The translations under genes and the position numbers were made by a program. Source: Entonaema liquescens (taxonomy: Eukaryota > Ascomycota > Sordariomycetes > Xylariales > Xylariaceae). Taken from it: a DNA stretch of 64,000 bases. Each line of letters opens with the position of its first letter. The stretch's first letter is position 1. The stretch is taken from assembly GCA_902805475.1 (NCBI GenBank), contig CADCSX010000025.1, positions 186,001 to 250,000 on the forward strand. Reading direction: 5' to 3'. Below, one piece after another: positions 11,280 to 22,939 of this stretch. Below the pieces are notes generated by a model, which saw only the letters and a program-made list of their open reading frames with translations, had not been told where the DNA came from and made no database searches.

Positions 11280-12497
11280 ATGGCACCTGCACCAATTGAT
11301 GAGCGTATTAAGGATGTCGTGGAGCCACGTAAAGACACGCTTGGTCTTCCTGAGCCCGCTCTTCAGCGTCTAAAGAAGGCGGGAGTTGACTTATCAAACG
11401 GCTATCCCTACCGCCCATCAAGGCCACTTTACCTTCAGGACGTCTATAACATCCGAAATAAAGAATGGAAGCATGAGGATGCTGGAGCACGCGCGGATAA
11501 GTCCAAGTCGGCACTGTTCTCTGCCGCTACTAAAGTCACGGACCTCACTGCTCATATCGGAACCGAGATTGAGGGTTTGCAGTTGAAGGATCTTACAGAT
11601 CAACAAAAGGATGAACTAGCTCTTCTCATAGCTGAAAGGAGCGTCGTCTTCTTTAGGAACCAGACGGATCTATCGCCTCAAGATCAGCTAGCACTTGGGA
11701 AGTACTATGGTGAAGTTGAAGTTCACGTGAGTGTTTTCTTAATATAAATATCGTCAGTGGAACATACATACTCATTTTTAAAATAGCCTCAAGTAGCACA
11801 AGTGCCCGGTAACCTGGGTGTAACAGTTATCTGGCCCGACCTGCAAGCTACCGAACGGGTAGCTAACTTCAGGAACCCGGGAGGAGCTTCGAGGTGGCAC
11901 ACGGATCTCGTACATGAGCTGCAGCCGGCTGGGATCACTCATCTCCACAACGACACAGTTCCGCCCGTCGGCGGTGACACGCTCTGGGCAAGCGGATATT
12001 CAGCATACGAGAAGCTATCGCCGGACTTCCGGAAGATCATCGACGGTAAACTAGCCGTGTACCGGTCCGCACACGGTTACCTAGACCGGGATCACCCCGA
12101 GCAAGGCCCCAAGTACGTCGAACGCATCCACCCACTTGTGCGCGTCCACCCCGCTACTGGCTGGAAGGCCCTCTGGGTCAACCGCGCCATGACAGACCGC
12201 ATCGTCGGCCTAGATCGTGCGGAGAGTGACGTCATCCTGAACTACCTCTACGACGTGTACGAGAAGAACGTGGACATCCAAGTGCGATTCCGCTGGACAC
12301 CGGGAACCAGCGCGCTCTGGGATAACCGCATAACGATCCACAACGCCTCGTGGGACTACAATGGAAAGTACCCTAGACATGGAACCCGTGTTACTTCGTT
12401 AGCTGAGAAGCCGTACTTTGACCCGGCTGCACCGACTCGGCGCGAGGCCCTGGGGCTCTTGGATGAGAGCGAGAAGCAGATTGATGGACCTGCTTAG
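11280..12497 (+). CDS. TauD/TfdA-family Fe(II)/2-oxoglutarate dioxygenase (probable sulfonate/taurine dioxygenase)
   Basis: Exons 11280-11726 and 11787-12497 flank a 60-bp intron (GTGAGT...AAATAG), giving 385 residues. The iron triad is visible: His187 and Asp189 in RWHTDLVHE and His334 in RITIHNASWDY, with Arg346/Arg350 in YPRHGTRVT placed to hold 2-oxoglutarate. FRNPGGASRWHTD and GGDTLWASGYSAYEKLSP match the fungal Jlp1-like/TauD group, which hydroxylates sulfonates (or, in relatives, sulfate esters or aryloxyacids) so that sulfite is released as a sulfur source. The ATG at 11280 starts MAPAPIDE and has a good context (ACCATGG). It is divergent from the Dal5-type permease, and an FMO gene follows that permease; together they could import and open an organosulfur compound. 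Exact substrate unknown. Confidence 0.88.
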
Positions 12498-12789
12498 ATG
12501 GTCGGTGAGTATGCGAGAGCAACACTTGTCGCTAGTCCGAATCATGAAGGTCGCTTGGCGGTAGTGGAGCGTACAAATCTGACGCCCGGACTTCACAAGC
12601 CACCTTGGTACCATGTACATGATCCCAAAAGGGGTGGAAACGATGAATATCTAAGTAACTCCATATTAACTAGTTAAATCTCAAACATTAAGTCATGTCA
12701 TTTCTCTATATAGAACAGACATTTATCAGACTTTGTATTAAAAAAAAAAAGAATTTCTCGTGTTTCAATAAGCTAACGACGAATCCTAA

Positions 12790-14753
12790 TTATGTGATTC
12801 GAATAGTCTCCTTCTCGTGAAGGAAGTATTTCAAGTACTCGCCGTTCATGATTCCCTGAAGATAACATTGTCCGACAAGTTTATAAGTCCCATCGCCAAC
12901 AGGTCGAAGAACATGTGGTGTTCTAGAACCCAGTATTATGCAGATCTTGTCTCCGGGTTGGGAATACGGAGCCACCCAGCCTAACCGTCCTTCAGTAGTG
13001 CGACAGAAATAGTATCCGGCTGTCAGTATATCTGCAGTATCGAACCCTCGCATATCTTGCCTTTCGTGCAACTGGTGCGTTTCTGGTATCATTTTGGAAT
13101 CTGGTTTATAGGATGCGGCAGCCTTCTCTTGCCCTATCCGCTGCAGAGACGAAAGTCAGTGATAGTTTCTCTGGACAAAGTTTCCATGAAAATTGAACGA
13201 GTCCGGGAGATACTTACCCTAAGCTTCGATACGCTCGCTCCTTATACATATGATATCTTTTAAGTCGGCTATAGAAAGGCTGTTGTCGAAATCTAGCACC
13301 CAGGTCTTCGTGAACTCTTCCCAGATTCTGATTTTCTCTGCCCGGCTTCGATCCTCAGTACCACGAAATGCCATTGAGAAGGCTTCGTCCCACATCTCTT
13401 TTCTATATCAAACTTTGCTTCCATGCTTTCGTGAGCACCGAAATGAATATCTTCTTCACAGTTGGGCTTGGCCATACTAGTCATTTCATCCACCTGGTCA
13501 ACAAAAACGCCATCGATAAACAACGTTGCTCCGTCCTCGGAAAATCGAGCGGACGATTTTGTAGGTCTAGATGCGTTTGCACACATGTCTTGTCTGAAAA
13601 ATACATGACCACTGATTTCGCCTCTCGCGCAAGTCTTTGAGTGACTCTCCATTTTCGATAAGAGCATAACAGTTCCTCCCATCATGGTTTTGGAAAGTCT
13701 GGCCAGATCAGCGGCCCACGATATCGGGCGGACGTCAAGGGGCAGAGTGTCAACAAGTGCGAGAGACGTCAAGTCGTTCGATTCGATGGCTATTCTCGCA
13801 TATCGACGCCACAACTCAGTCTCGTGTACACCGTAGTCTATCAATGAGCTGAAACGAGTTTTTTCGGAATCAGTGGCCAAGCCGAGTATGCCTATAATGT
13901 GATCGTGGGGTTGAGTGCAGTCGAATCTCAATGTCTTATGAATAATATTATCCGTTAGTGAAAACGTATCTCGTTTCCCCCTTAATTCGGCAAGCATAGC
14001 AATGTTACTGATGTGGTGGATAGCTTTCGTCCCTGGCTTTACTATGCCCATATATATGTGAGTTGTGTCCAGCCGCAACCGTACTGCAAAAATCTCAACT
14101 ATTTGCCAAGGGAGCCAATTAGTACCGCATATTACAACAGGGTCTCGAGAGTTAACTAGCTCCTGAATGATCCATTTTCGGCTGAACCATGGTCGCTCAA
14201 ACAGGTTTATTACCGCCTTTATTAGACTATCGCTCGATACGAGTCGTCGATATACCTCGAGATTATCGTCCTCTTCCAGTAAGTCAGATTGGGTAGTGCC
14301 CTTATCGCGAAATATCTCATCAAATACTTCAATGACTCGAAATGCTCTCCAGGCTTGTTCGTCAGGATCTTCTCCAAGCCAAATAAGCGTTCTCTTAGCC
14401 TTGGTATAGAGTTCACCCATGAGACGTACTTGTGCATTCCGTTCTTGGATATCCTCTTGGTTGATACATAATGCGTCCGCCCAGAGTGTTTTAGTGTCTG
14501 ATTCATGTCTAAGATGGCAGAGCGCGCTATAAAGGCTTGGTCCGATTTCTGTAACTTTCCCAGAGCAGTCAACTGACATGCGAGGTAGCGGATTACCCCA
14601 TACATATGACAATGCTTCGAAAGTAGGGGATTCATCGAGAGACACAATAGAAAATTCACATGACACGTCGTCTGATATTTGACCACCATGGAGTTTCAAT
14701 AGACGAATGTGTCGAGGAGATGGCAATGTCTCATATTCGTATCTAGAAGCCAT
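12790..14753 (-). pseudogene. HET-domain (heterokaryon incompatibility) protein, reading frame disrupted
   Basis: The N-terminal 440 or so residues read cleanly from the ATG at 14753 and hold the HET domain: FEALSYVWGNP, LWADALCINQEDIQERNAQVRLMGELYTKAK, LIWLGED, and RPWFSRKWIIQEL. The C-terminal part (stop at 12790) shows the usual HET tail: GRLGWVAPYSQPGDKICIILG, PHVLRP, YKLVGQCYLQGIMNGE. Between them the frame is lost. At 13399-13402 (TTTT) adding one base switches into WDEAFSMAFRGTEDRSR..., clearly the continuation. Farther on, around 13205-13261, a good GTAAGT donor (13211) and a good TCTGCAG acceptor (ending 13141) exist but the phases do not join, and another T4 run (13258-13261) could hide a second indel. 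HET proteins trigger cell death on fusion of unlike strains and are often polymorphic or broken, so a true pseudogene is possible here. Confidence 0.75.
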
Positions 14754-15762
14754 TTTGAATGAAAATTGCGATTATACAAAATGTTCATCCAGAATATTCA
14801 CTTCGAGTTAATAGTCTCAGCGAGGCTCTTAGGCATATTTAAACCCTTTGGGTGATTAGAAAGCGGACGGGGCTGAGTTATGTTGCATGATGATGATGAA
14901 TACGTTGAAACCTATTGGGCATGTAAGGCAATATTACAACGTTGCTCCCGGAGCTCTCCTTAGGTGCTTCTGGCTGATGCATTCCACCCTACCTGCCTAT
15001 AGCATAGCACCAGTCTAGATATCTAATAACCAAAGATCGCTAGGCCCTAGATAGTTGACTTTTCACTAGGAGAAAAGACTATCGAGCCCCCTTTCTTATC
15101 ACGAGTCGGAATTACCCTCGTACGCGCCTGATAGAGCCCAAGGGAAAACCTAAAAGTCGAATTGTTGGTTTGCCTAAATAGGATTCAAACCCACTTGCAG
15201 TGTTCCCTTCGAGAAACAAAGCGTGTCCGGGCGCCCAACCACTGCGCCATGGGGGTTGAGCTATACTATAGGATGCCTACATGTGACTGATTGATGGTCT
15301 CCATCCTTTGATTGGAAAACCAGCAACTGCGTAATTAGGTATTGATACATGAAAATTCCTCAATCTGAGGGCCAATCGCGAAGAGTCTGGTTGGCTAAGG
15401 CTTATATGCAGCACCTTGCAGAATAAGATATTCAGCTAGGCTACAGCGTGGAATAAGATCGTCCTTTAGACTATGAGAATGTATAGGCTGGGAATTGCAT
15501 TTTCACAGCCCCGCTGGATGTCTTGCATAGGGGTTAGTTATCATATAGAAGTGAATGGAAACTAAGCGCGTAAGGCTTCACAGTAAGGCAGAGTGAAATG
15601 TACTTTCTTTATATGATAATTACTTTCCCTCTCTTCTTCCATATAAGCTGTTTAAATATTTCCCTATAGTGACCAGAGTTACTACTTTAATTACACGATA
15701 CCTAACTCCTCAACAGTCGATTAACAATAGTAGTAACCTTTCAGAGAAATAAGCTCGCTATT
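14754..15762. other. Intergenic region between divergent HET and AAA genes
   Basis: About 1 kb; carries the tRNA-like element described separately (15165-15265). The rest shows no open frame that resembles a protein. A pyrimidine-rich stretch at about 15600-15660 precedes the AAA gene. Confidence 0.45.
15165..15265 (-). other. tRNA-like element with Pol III A and B boxes (tRNA relic or SINE fragment)
   Basis: Read on the minus strand, 15249-15239 is TGGCGCAGTGG, a perfect fit to the A-box consensus TRGYNNARNGG, and 15191-15181 is GGTTTGAATCC, one base off the B-box GGTTCGANTCC. Their 48-bp spacing suits a class II or intron-bearing tRNA. The D arm can pair (GCGC with GCGC) but the seven bases that should form the acceptor stem pair at only about three positions and no clean anticodon stem was found. 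So this is not a working tRNA; it could be a decayed tRNA or part of a tRNA-derived SINE. Confidence 0.4.
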
Positions 15763-18316
15763 ATGACCAGAGAAGGTATCAACGAGAAGGATTCGCATAT
15801 CGATGAAAATGAGCTAAAAATGAACGACGAAGCCACCGAGCGCTTAGAAGTTGCTAACCCTGAGCCCGCTGTCACAACAGATGACTCGACAAATGGTGCG
15901 ATGACGCCTGCGACCACAGAAGATGAGATGACCCGACCAGAAATACCCTTCTGGTTCAAAAAATGCATTAAAACCTTCGAAGAGCTAGTCGAGTGTGAAA
16001 TCCCCTTGACAATTCGAAATGCGTCAAGCGATCAAACCCCCGACGCCCAAAAGCCAGGGTACTATGTAATTGACAATGCGATGTATGAGTGTCTATTTGA
16101 TCTTGTTTTACCTCCAGAGCCTCAAGCACAACAAGACCATTCGGACGTAGAGTGCCTCAGACGATTTCGTCATGACGCAATGGCTATCCGTATGCCACAT
16201 GATTACCATGGCCAGCAATTTCTAAGTCTCATAGTACAGCACTTTGCAAGAGACATTGGTGCCGATATCATCACGTTGGGATTGCGTGATTTTGAAGATC
16301 TTGCAACTCATTTTGCTACAGTATCGGGCTATGATCTTCCTGAGGGGATATTGGCTTTCGGAGATCTCTATTTCAAGGAACCTGAAAACCCATCCTCCAA
16401 GCCAAAACCCGACGACGAGAAACCGGAAGAACCTGAGGCTGCACAGGAATCAAGAAAAAAGCTTCCATTTCCGTTCGCACAACTGTTTGCTTCGGTATCG
16501 GAGAAAGATTACCCTTCACAAACGGCTAACCGAAAACGAGAACGTCCTATGATCGTATTGTTGCCCGAAGCCGCACATGACTTCTATAAGCCGCCCCACG
16601 ATATCTTAACACATCTAAAGGACTCTGTCAAACAAGCCAGAAGCCGAGGGAAAGAGATTGCTGTAATCGCCATCGACAACCAGCAAGATCCAGTATATGG
16701 TTATTATTCCTGGCCTTCATCACCCAAGGGTGACAACAAATTCCTTTCTGCTCTCGGAACCGATCCGGTCAAGGCAGTGCAGGTAGTGGTACCTGTCAAA
16801 ACAGACCTACAGAAGGAGCTACTTAAACGGGACTTCAAGAAGAGAACGCAGAAGATTAATATTAGGAGGCTGCAGGATAAGATCCGAGAAGGACGAAAGA
16901 GTCGGTCCTTTGAAGGGCTGCTAGAGCCGCACGTCGATTGGAGGCTATCAGAGGACAGTTTCGCCACAGAACGCCTCAGCGACTGCGATTTCGGGATTCG
17001 CGAATTAGAATTAATGGCAAGTGCTTTAGATGCTGACTTGGAGATTGGGAGTATTAAAAAGGTATTTACAAGACTCGAGTCGTTGAGTGAGTGGATGGAA
17101 GAAAAGAAAGAAACGCCAGCGCCAGTGCCAGTACCGGCTCCAACACCAATACCAGGACCATGGGATGGATTTCACAAGAATGCACAGGAAGCCATCAAGA
17201 AGATCGAAGGTGATAAATGTAAATATCCATTCGAGAGAGTGCTGCTAGACTCTCTTGTTAAGCCCGGTAAGTCGACTATCATGTCTACAGAACAATCCAC
17301 ATTTGACTGACGAAGTTCTAGACACCGTCAACCAGAGCTGGAACGATATTGAGGTCGATGAGGACATTAAAGAAACCATCAGACAACTGGTGGACCTTGC
17401 CAGCTCCGACCCGAAATCCCAATACGGCCTTTTGAGTAAGGCTCGTATTCGAGGTGCCTTGCTCTACGGCCCACCAGGAACGGGGAAGACACAATTGGCT
17501 CGGGTTTTAGCACACGAGTACCAAGCAGTCATGATACACGTCTCTGCCGCAGAGATTGAAAGTAAATGGGTGGGACAAACAGAGAAAATGATTAAGGGGC
17601 TCTTCAACCTGGCCTCGATGGTTGCCCCTAGTATCATATTCATGGACGAAGCAGACGCACTATTCCGGAAGCGCGGCCCAGACGACCACAGCTGGGAACG
17701 GAGTCGCCTCAACGAGTTACTCAACCAGCAAGATGGGTTAGTCGCCGCTAAGATGCCGCCCTTCTTACTACTAGCAACGAACCATCCGAATGACTTGGAC
17801 GATGCTGTCATGCGCCGTGTACCCTCGCGTTTATTCATCGGCCTACCATCCCGCGCTGCTCGGGAGAAGATCTTCGGCATATTCCTGCGAGAAGAGCAGG
17901 TAGACCCGAGCGTCAACCTCTCACACCTAGCATCCCGTACGGCCGGCTTCACGGGGTCCGACATCAAGACGATGTGCACCCAGGCTGCACTTATCTGCCA
18001 ATACGAGCTCGACAAAGCAGGCAAGCCGGGCGAAGTTCGAGTTCTTACCAAGGACCACTTTGACGCCGCATTAGCCCGGACTGGCCCAACGGTTTCCGAC
18101 GGCGCCATCCAGCAGATCCGAGATTTCGCGAGGAAGTTTGACCCCTCCGCGATCCGAAAGATGGATGGCGTAAGTAGGACGCACGCGATCCCTACGCCGC
18201 CACTGGAGAAGATAACCGAGCCGGGGCTTGCTACCCTGGATGATATCTGGAAAAATATAGCAGCATTCCAGGAAGTAAGGCACCCAGAACAAATGGCCTT
18301 ATGGATAGATTTATAA
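15763..18316 (+). CDS. Large AAA ATPase with fungal-specific N-terminal region
   Basis: Exons 15763-17266 and 17322-18316 with a 55-bp intron (GTAAGT, TTGACTGAC branch region, TTCTAG), giving 832 residues. The C-terminal third is a single AAA module: Walker A GPPGTGKT (551-558), Walker B IIFMDE (606-611), sensor-1 LLATNHPNDLD, arginine-finger region VMRRVPSR, and TAGFTGSDIKTMC. This resembles the Msp1/spastin/katanin type. The first 500 residues are acidic to mixed, with a Pro-Ala-Val spacer (about 445-460) before the AAA part; I recognise no domain there. A family of such AAA proteins is common in filamentous fungi and poorly characterised; roles from membrane-protein extraction to mitochondrial assembly are possible. 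There is no obvious signal peptide or transmembrane segment. Confidence 0.85.
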
Positions 18317-18632
18317 GCCCACCCGAGAACGTGAGCTTCGAAGATGAATTGCTCAAGTTTAAACAGTATGTTGGGTAAATAGATCCCATATAATGCATGG
18401 CCCAAGCTGGACATTGTGGACGATATACGGGTTAGATGATTTATAGTAGCTACGAACTCTTAGGGAAGATATATGCACTATACTTGGTGATATCAATGAA
18501 ACAATATTTTTAGGGGTGTATGGCGTAGGTGTCATTTATCAATATCATGAGTGGATTTCCATTGGAAAGTCTGCAAGAGGTTCTGATCATCAAATTCGTC
18601 TATAGGTGATATCTTCATTCATATCTCGTCTT
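18317..18632. other. Convergent 3' region
   Basis: About 316 bp between the 3' ends of the AAA ATPase and glucosidase II genes. AT-rich; nothing recognisable beyond expected 3' untranslated sequence. Confidence 0.5.
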
Positions 18633-21600
18633 CTAAGCAAAAGAAACGGTCCAGTCAGCGCCAATCTTGGCACCAACTCTTCCAATGACCGCGAATGTGC
18701 CCCTATCGCCGTCCGCCTTATGGTAGCTGAGCGGCACCGATACTTTGTTGCCCTCAGACTCGACTACGACTTCCTTCTTGTTGGCCCAAGATGAGGGCGC
18801 TCCAATGACGATAATCTTGTCGACAGCAACGTTACGCATGTTTTTCAGCCAGTCTCCTTCCTTAATGCTCTTGGTATCACGACCTTCAGCATCGGTAGAA
18901 GTAAGTGCCGAACCCTCGAGTTTGAATTTGCGGTGGATGTATTGTCCCTTTTCATAATCAAAAGAGTCACCATCGTCAACATACAACTCTCCTTCGGCCT
19001 CGCCGTTCTTGTTGACAGCTACGACGAGAGTGTAATCATCGAACTTCATTAATTGAGAAGAACGTCGTGGCGTGTCACGGCGAGGGAAGATGTGCCCACC
19101 CTGGATCAACAAGGGGATGGCCTCAAGGGGCGCATTTACAGTAAGGTGTTTGCCTTTGGTTGTAGCTAGCTTCTTATAGTTGAAGTAATCATAGTAAACT
19201 TCGCTGTCTGGGATGTAAATGTCCGTAGAGGTTTTGTCTTTCTCTACGATCGGTTTGGCCAAAAGACCTGTTGAAGCAACGAAGAACTGATCGTCAATGC
19301 CAAAGCCAGCTTCTTCACTCGGGTGCGTCCAGTACAAGGGGCGTATGATAGGGCTTCCATCACGGTTTGCATGGTAAAATGCAGTGTACCAAGCTGGAAG
19401 TAAACTATAGCGGAGTCGAAGAGCGGACGTAATAATAGATCGGTGTGGCTCTGCGAGAAGGAACGGCTCTCGGCGGCGAGCATCAATATGAGCATGACCT
19501 CGGAAGAAAGGGTAGAAAGCACCGGCTTGGTACCAACGACTCTGCAACTCCAATTCGGGATTTCCAAAGAAGCCACCTACATCAGCTCCAGCAAAGGGGA
19601 ATCCAGAAATACCTTGAGCAAGGATCATGGGAATGGAAGCACCAAGGTGTTCCCAGCTAGCCTGGTTGTCACCTGTCCACATTGCTCCAAGACGTTGGGA
19701 ACCAGCGTAGAATGATCTGGTAAGTATAAATGGACGTCGTAACTCACCCTTCTTTCGGGAAAGGAGAGCTTCGTAAGTCGCATTATGGAATGTCATTCCG
19801 TTCACGTTATGGACATCCCGATGCTCCCAGTCGCCGTAATGAAGGTTATCTTTCGGCATGGTGACTTCGGGTCCATTGAATACGGAAGGTTCATTCATAT
19901 CATTCCAGATAAAGGTATTCTCCATAGTACCCTTGAACGCATCGTAATTGAAAAGGGAGGACCACCATTTAATGGCTGCCGGATTGAATGCATCAATCCA
20001 ATGGGAAGAACCTGGCCAGCACCATCCATCAAAGTCATTGCCTTCCTTATTCTTAACGGCGAAACCTTTAGACTTAAGCTCGTCGGACACATGATAGTTA
20101 CCCACATTCTTGATATGAGGGTCAATAATGGTAACCAATTTCCTTCCGTGAGCATCTAAGTGTTTACCCATGGATATCGGATCTTTGAACATATCCTTAT
20201 CCCAGGTAAAGTACTTCTTGTCGTCGGTGTACTCGATATCCAGCCATATGACATCATATGGAATGTTGTACCGATCCATCTTACGGTCGACTTCCTTAAC
20301 GTCGTCGTCCGAGACATAGTTCCACCGACATTGGTGATACCCGAGGGAAAATTCTTGAGGTAGGGCGGTGGTGCCCGTAAGTTCGGCAAAGCTCTTAGTT
20401 ATGTCGCGGGGAGTGGGCCCAAGGAAAACGAAGACATCCATTAAGCCAGCTTCCGAGATCCAATGGGTTTGAGTGTTGGTCTTGGCACTAGCTCCCAGAG
20501 CCAATGGATTCTTTGATTCCTTAGCTTTGGTTATATCAACCCAAGTTTCAGCAGCATTGAGCCAGAAAACACCAACTGTGGAGTCCTTTCGCTGAGCTTG
20601 CATAAAAGGGATCGCACCATATAGGGTCATTGGGCTATCTAAGATGTACTCGAAGACATCGGAATTATATAGCCTGTAGGGTTCCGCATAGTTCCCCTCG
20701 CCACCACGTGTCTCTTTCAATGATAAGGGACCGGCGTGTTCGGGAATTCCGTAAACATGCTCGTAACCAAAAAAGGTGATATCAAGCGCAACGCTTTCGG
20801 GGCCGCGGGGTTTCGAGTCTGTGTTTCCACCGAAGGATTCGTCCCACCAAGTGCTCTCGTCTTCCGACGGTGTTACTTCGAGGGTCTCTTCCTTCTTTTC
20901 TTCTTGTGACTCCTCTCCTTCTTTCTTCTCTGGTGTGGGTTTTTCGATCTTTGGTCGCCAATGCTCCAAATTGATCAAACCCCGGTCGTTGAGCTTAATC
21001 TGAGTAGCGCCATCCCGTTTGAATTGGATTGAATATGGCTCGTAGGTTATATCGGCCTCGAACGCGGAGTTAGGGCCGTATTGGATCTTGATTCCGTTCT
21101 TGCTCTCATGAGAAACTTTGGCATCTGTGTCAATGTCTAAGCCCCCAACGATAGCCCATTTCTCAGCTTCATTGTATCTTTCTTTCCGAGCTTTGCTGTT
21201 ATGCCTAAGCTCGATGTCCTTCTCTTGCCTCTTCTGCTCGTCGACAGAGACACGGGCTGTACCCGACTTTAGGAAAGATACGGTGAGAGGGAGCCGAACA
21301 GTGTTTCCTTGCTCGTCGATAGTCTTCAGGATTGTGGCTTGGAATTGGCCGTCCTTGAACGAGGCCAGCTCGGGAGAGATCTTGTATGGGGCTTGCCATG
21401 AGGATCCCAGGGCAGCCGCATTATCAGCATAGGCCCTATTTCTCTTGCAGAAGCCCGACTGTTCGCATTTTTGAAATCGTTTTCCTTAACGGCCACTACT
21501 TCTAATTAGCTACATATTATATTAGTGTAAACAATAGCGAGATTATTACCTGCTGGCGTAAAGAGAGAGCAAAGGACTGTGAGAAGGCACAAGAAGACAG

Positions 21601-21640
21601 CCCATCTCGAAGATAAGTGATTTGTACCAGCACCGGCCAT
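18633..21640 (-). CDS. Glucosidase II alpha subunit (GH31), ER N-glycan trimming (one-base frameshift in a T5 run)
   Basis: Removes the two inner alpha-1,3-linked glucoses of N-glycans in the ER lumen, with a separate beta subunit, and so controls calnexin binding. Exon 1 (21640-21550) encodes a signal peptide (SSRWAVFLCLLTVLCSLF); a 48-bp intron follows, then exon 2 from 21501. The GH31 nucleophile motif is FIWNDMNEPSVFNGPE; the acid/base region is MWTGDNQASWEH; GRKLVTIIDPH and FPFAGADVGGFFG are family blocks. An acidic Lys/Glu-rich insert lies near residue 200. Near the start the frame needs one base at 21468-21472 (TTTTT): before it AVKENDFK, after it CEQSGFCKRNR, as expected for the NFKxCxxSxFCKR segment of this family. 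With that base the protein is 986 residues. An acceptor at an AAG inside the exon could avoid the shift but loses the conserved block. Confidence 0.92.
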
Positions 21641-22504
21641 ATTTGCTCCCTTGGCACGGGCGTCCCTTATGAGGGTGATTGATGTAGAGAAAACCAACAG
21701 TAACAATTAAATAAAAGATGGGACTAAATCAAAGGATCTCATGGATATAGTGTCATGAGACTAGCTGTGCAATTGCTCCGCGGAATCGCAAGCAATTGTA
21801 TATATTTGATTTAATTGTGGGAGACCAAAGAAGTTGATGCTAGCTGTCCGTTCAAAAAGGCAGCTCAATGCTACCTTAAGTACAAGCTTCCCCGAATTTA
21901 ACCAGTTAGGTACCTAACAGCCACTAAGACTGGGGTTGATATTCTCCACTATTTTCACTAGGGTATAAGCAATACATAATCGTCTCAACCAGCTCCAAGA
22001 TGCACTCCAGTAACTTGAACAACATCCCCATAAGCCACAATAAGCATTGACTTCAACTATCACTAGCCACAATACGGACAATATTGGCCAATGTTCAATT
22101 TGTTTATTGAATCTTGAGAGTGTAGTGGTCTGCTTTTTGGAAATGCTGTCATATCCTTCACGTTTGCTCATCACATCCCCTGAGTGTTGCACATTCGTCA
22201 TCTTCTAATTACCTTGACATAGTCCCTAGTAGTGATCATACAAAGGTGACGGTTCCCTCTTCCATCATATTCCCTATTTTATTTTATTTTTTTATTTTCA
22301 ATTGTTTCTTATTTAAATGCATCTGATAGAGTTTACCAATCACACCAGAGCTTGCTCTCACATGTGCACCAACCTGAATACCCTCATGAACCCCTGAAAT
22401 AGGTCTTTACCTATCAAATAACCCAGACATACAATTCTAAGAGGAAAATACATGGATATTTGAGAATACCTAGCAACTTCCTACTTACACCTTGTTGTCC
22501 AAAA
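21641..22504. other. Divergent intergenic region, glucosidase II / NDK
   Basis: About 860 bp, AT-rich, with a T/A-rich stretch at about 22265-22305. Promoters of both genes must lie here or, for NDK, partly inside the open stretch at 22505-22939. No RNA gene seen. Confidence 0.4.
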
Positions 22505-22939
22505 ATGTATAAGCCACAGGATTTTTCGAGACGCCACAATAAGGCCCCAGTCCCAGTTTCAGTTCCACATGCAGTTCCAAACGAGACCCAGACACAGACC
22601 CACAGGGTTGAAAGCCATAGCAAACCCAATCGCGGGCAACAGCGACCGCCCAATGTTAGATTCTTAGGCCTAATACCCCACTATAGCCGTCACCCCACCT
22701 TACATCTTTTCTTCACAATCTTTGGAAGCGCCGTTCTTATATTTCTTCTATTCTTCCTTTTTCCCTGGAAGACTCAACCAGATCGACAAGATTGGACATT
22801 TAGGCAAAGCCTCAAGCACGACTTAGACAACATTAAGGGATCTTTCTTCCCTTCTACTTCAACGGTTACTACTACCACAACTCTTTACCAAACGGTACCT
22901 ACCCCGCTATACACTCAAGAAGCGGTACCAGAAGCCAAA
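22505..22939 (+). other. In-frame 145-codon N-terminal extension of NDK (possible membrane-anchored isoform)
   Basis: From an ATG at 22505 the frame is open without interruption into the canonical NDK start at 22940. The stretch is Pro/Gln/Thr-rich at first, then has a strong hydrophobic segment (HLFFTIFGSAVLIFLLFFLF) followed by a polar, Thr-rich region. It would give a 296-residue type II membrane-anchored NDK. Whether it is translated is not visible from sequence; it may be 5' leader that happens to be open. Confidence 0.4.
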
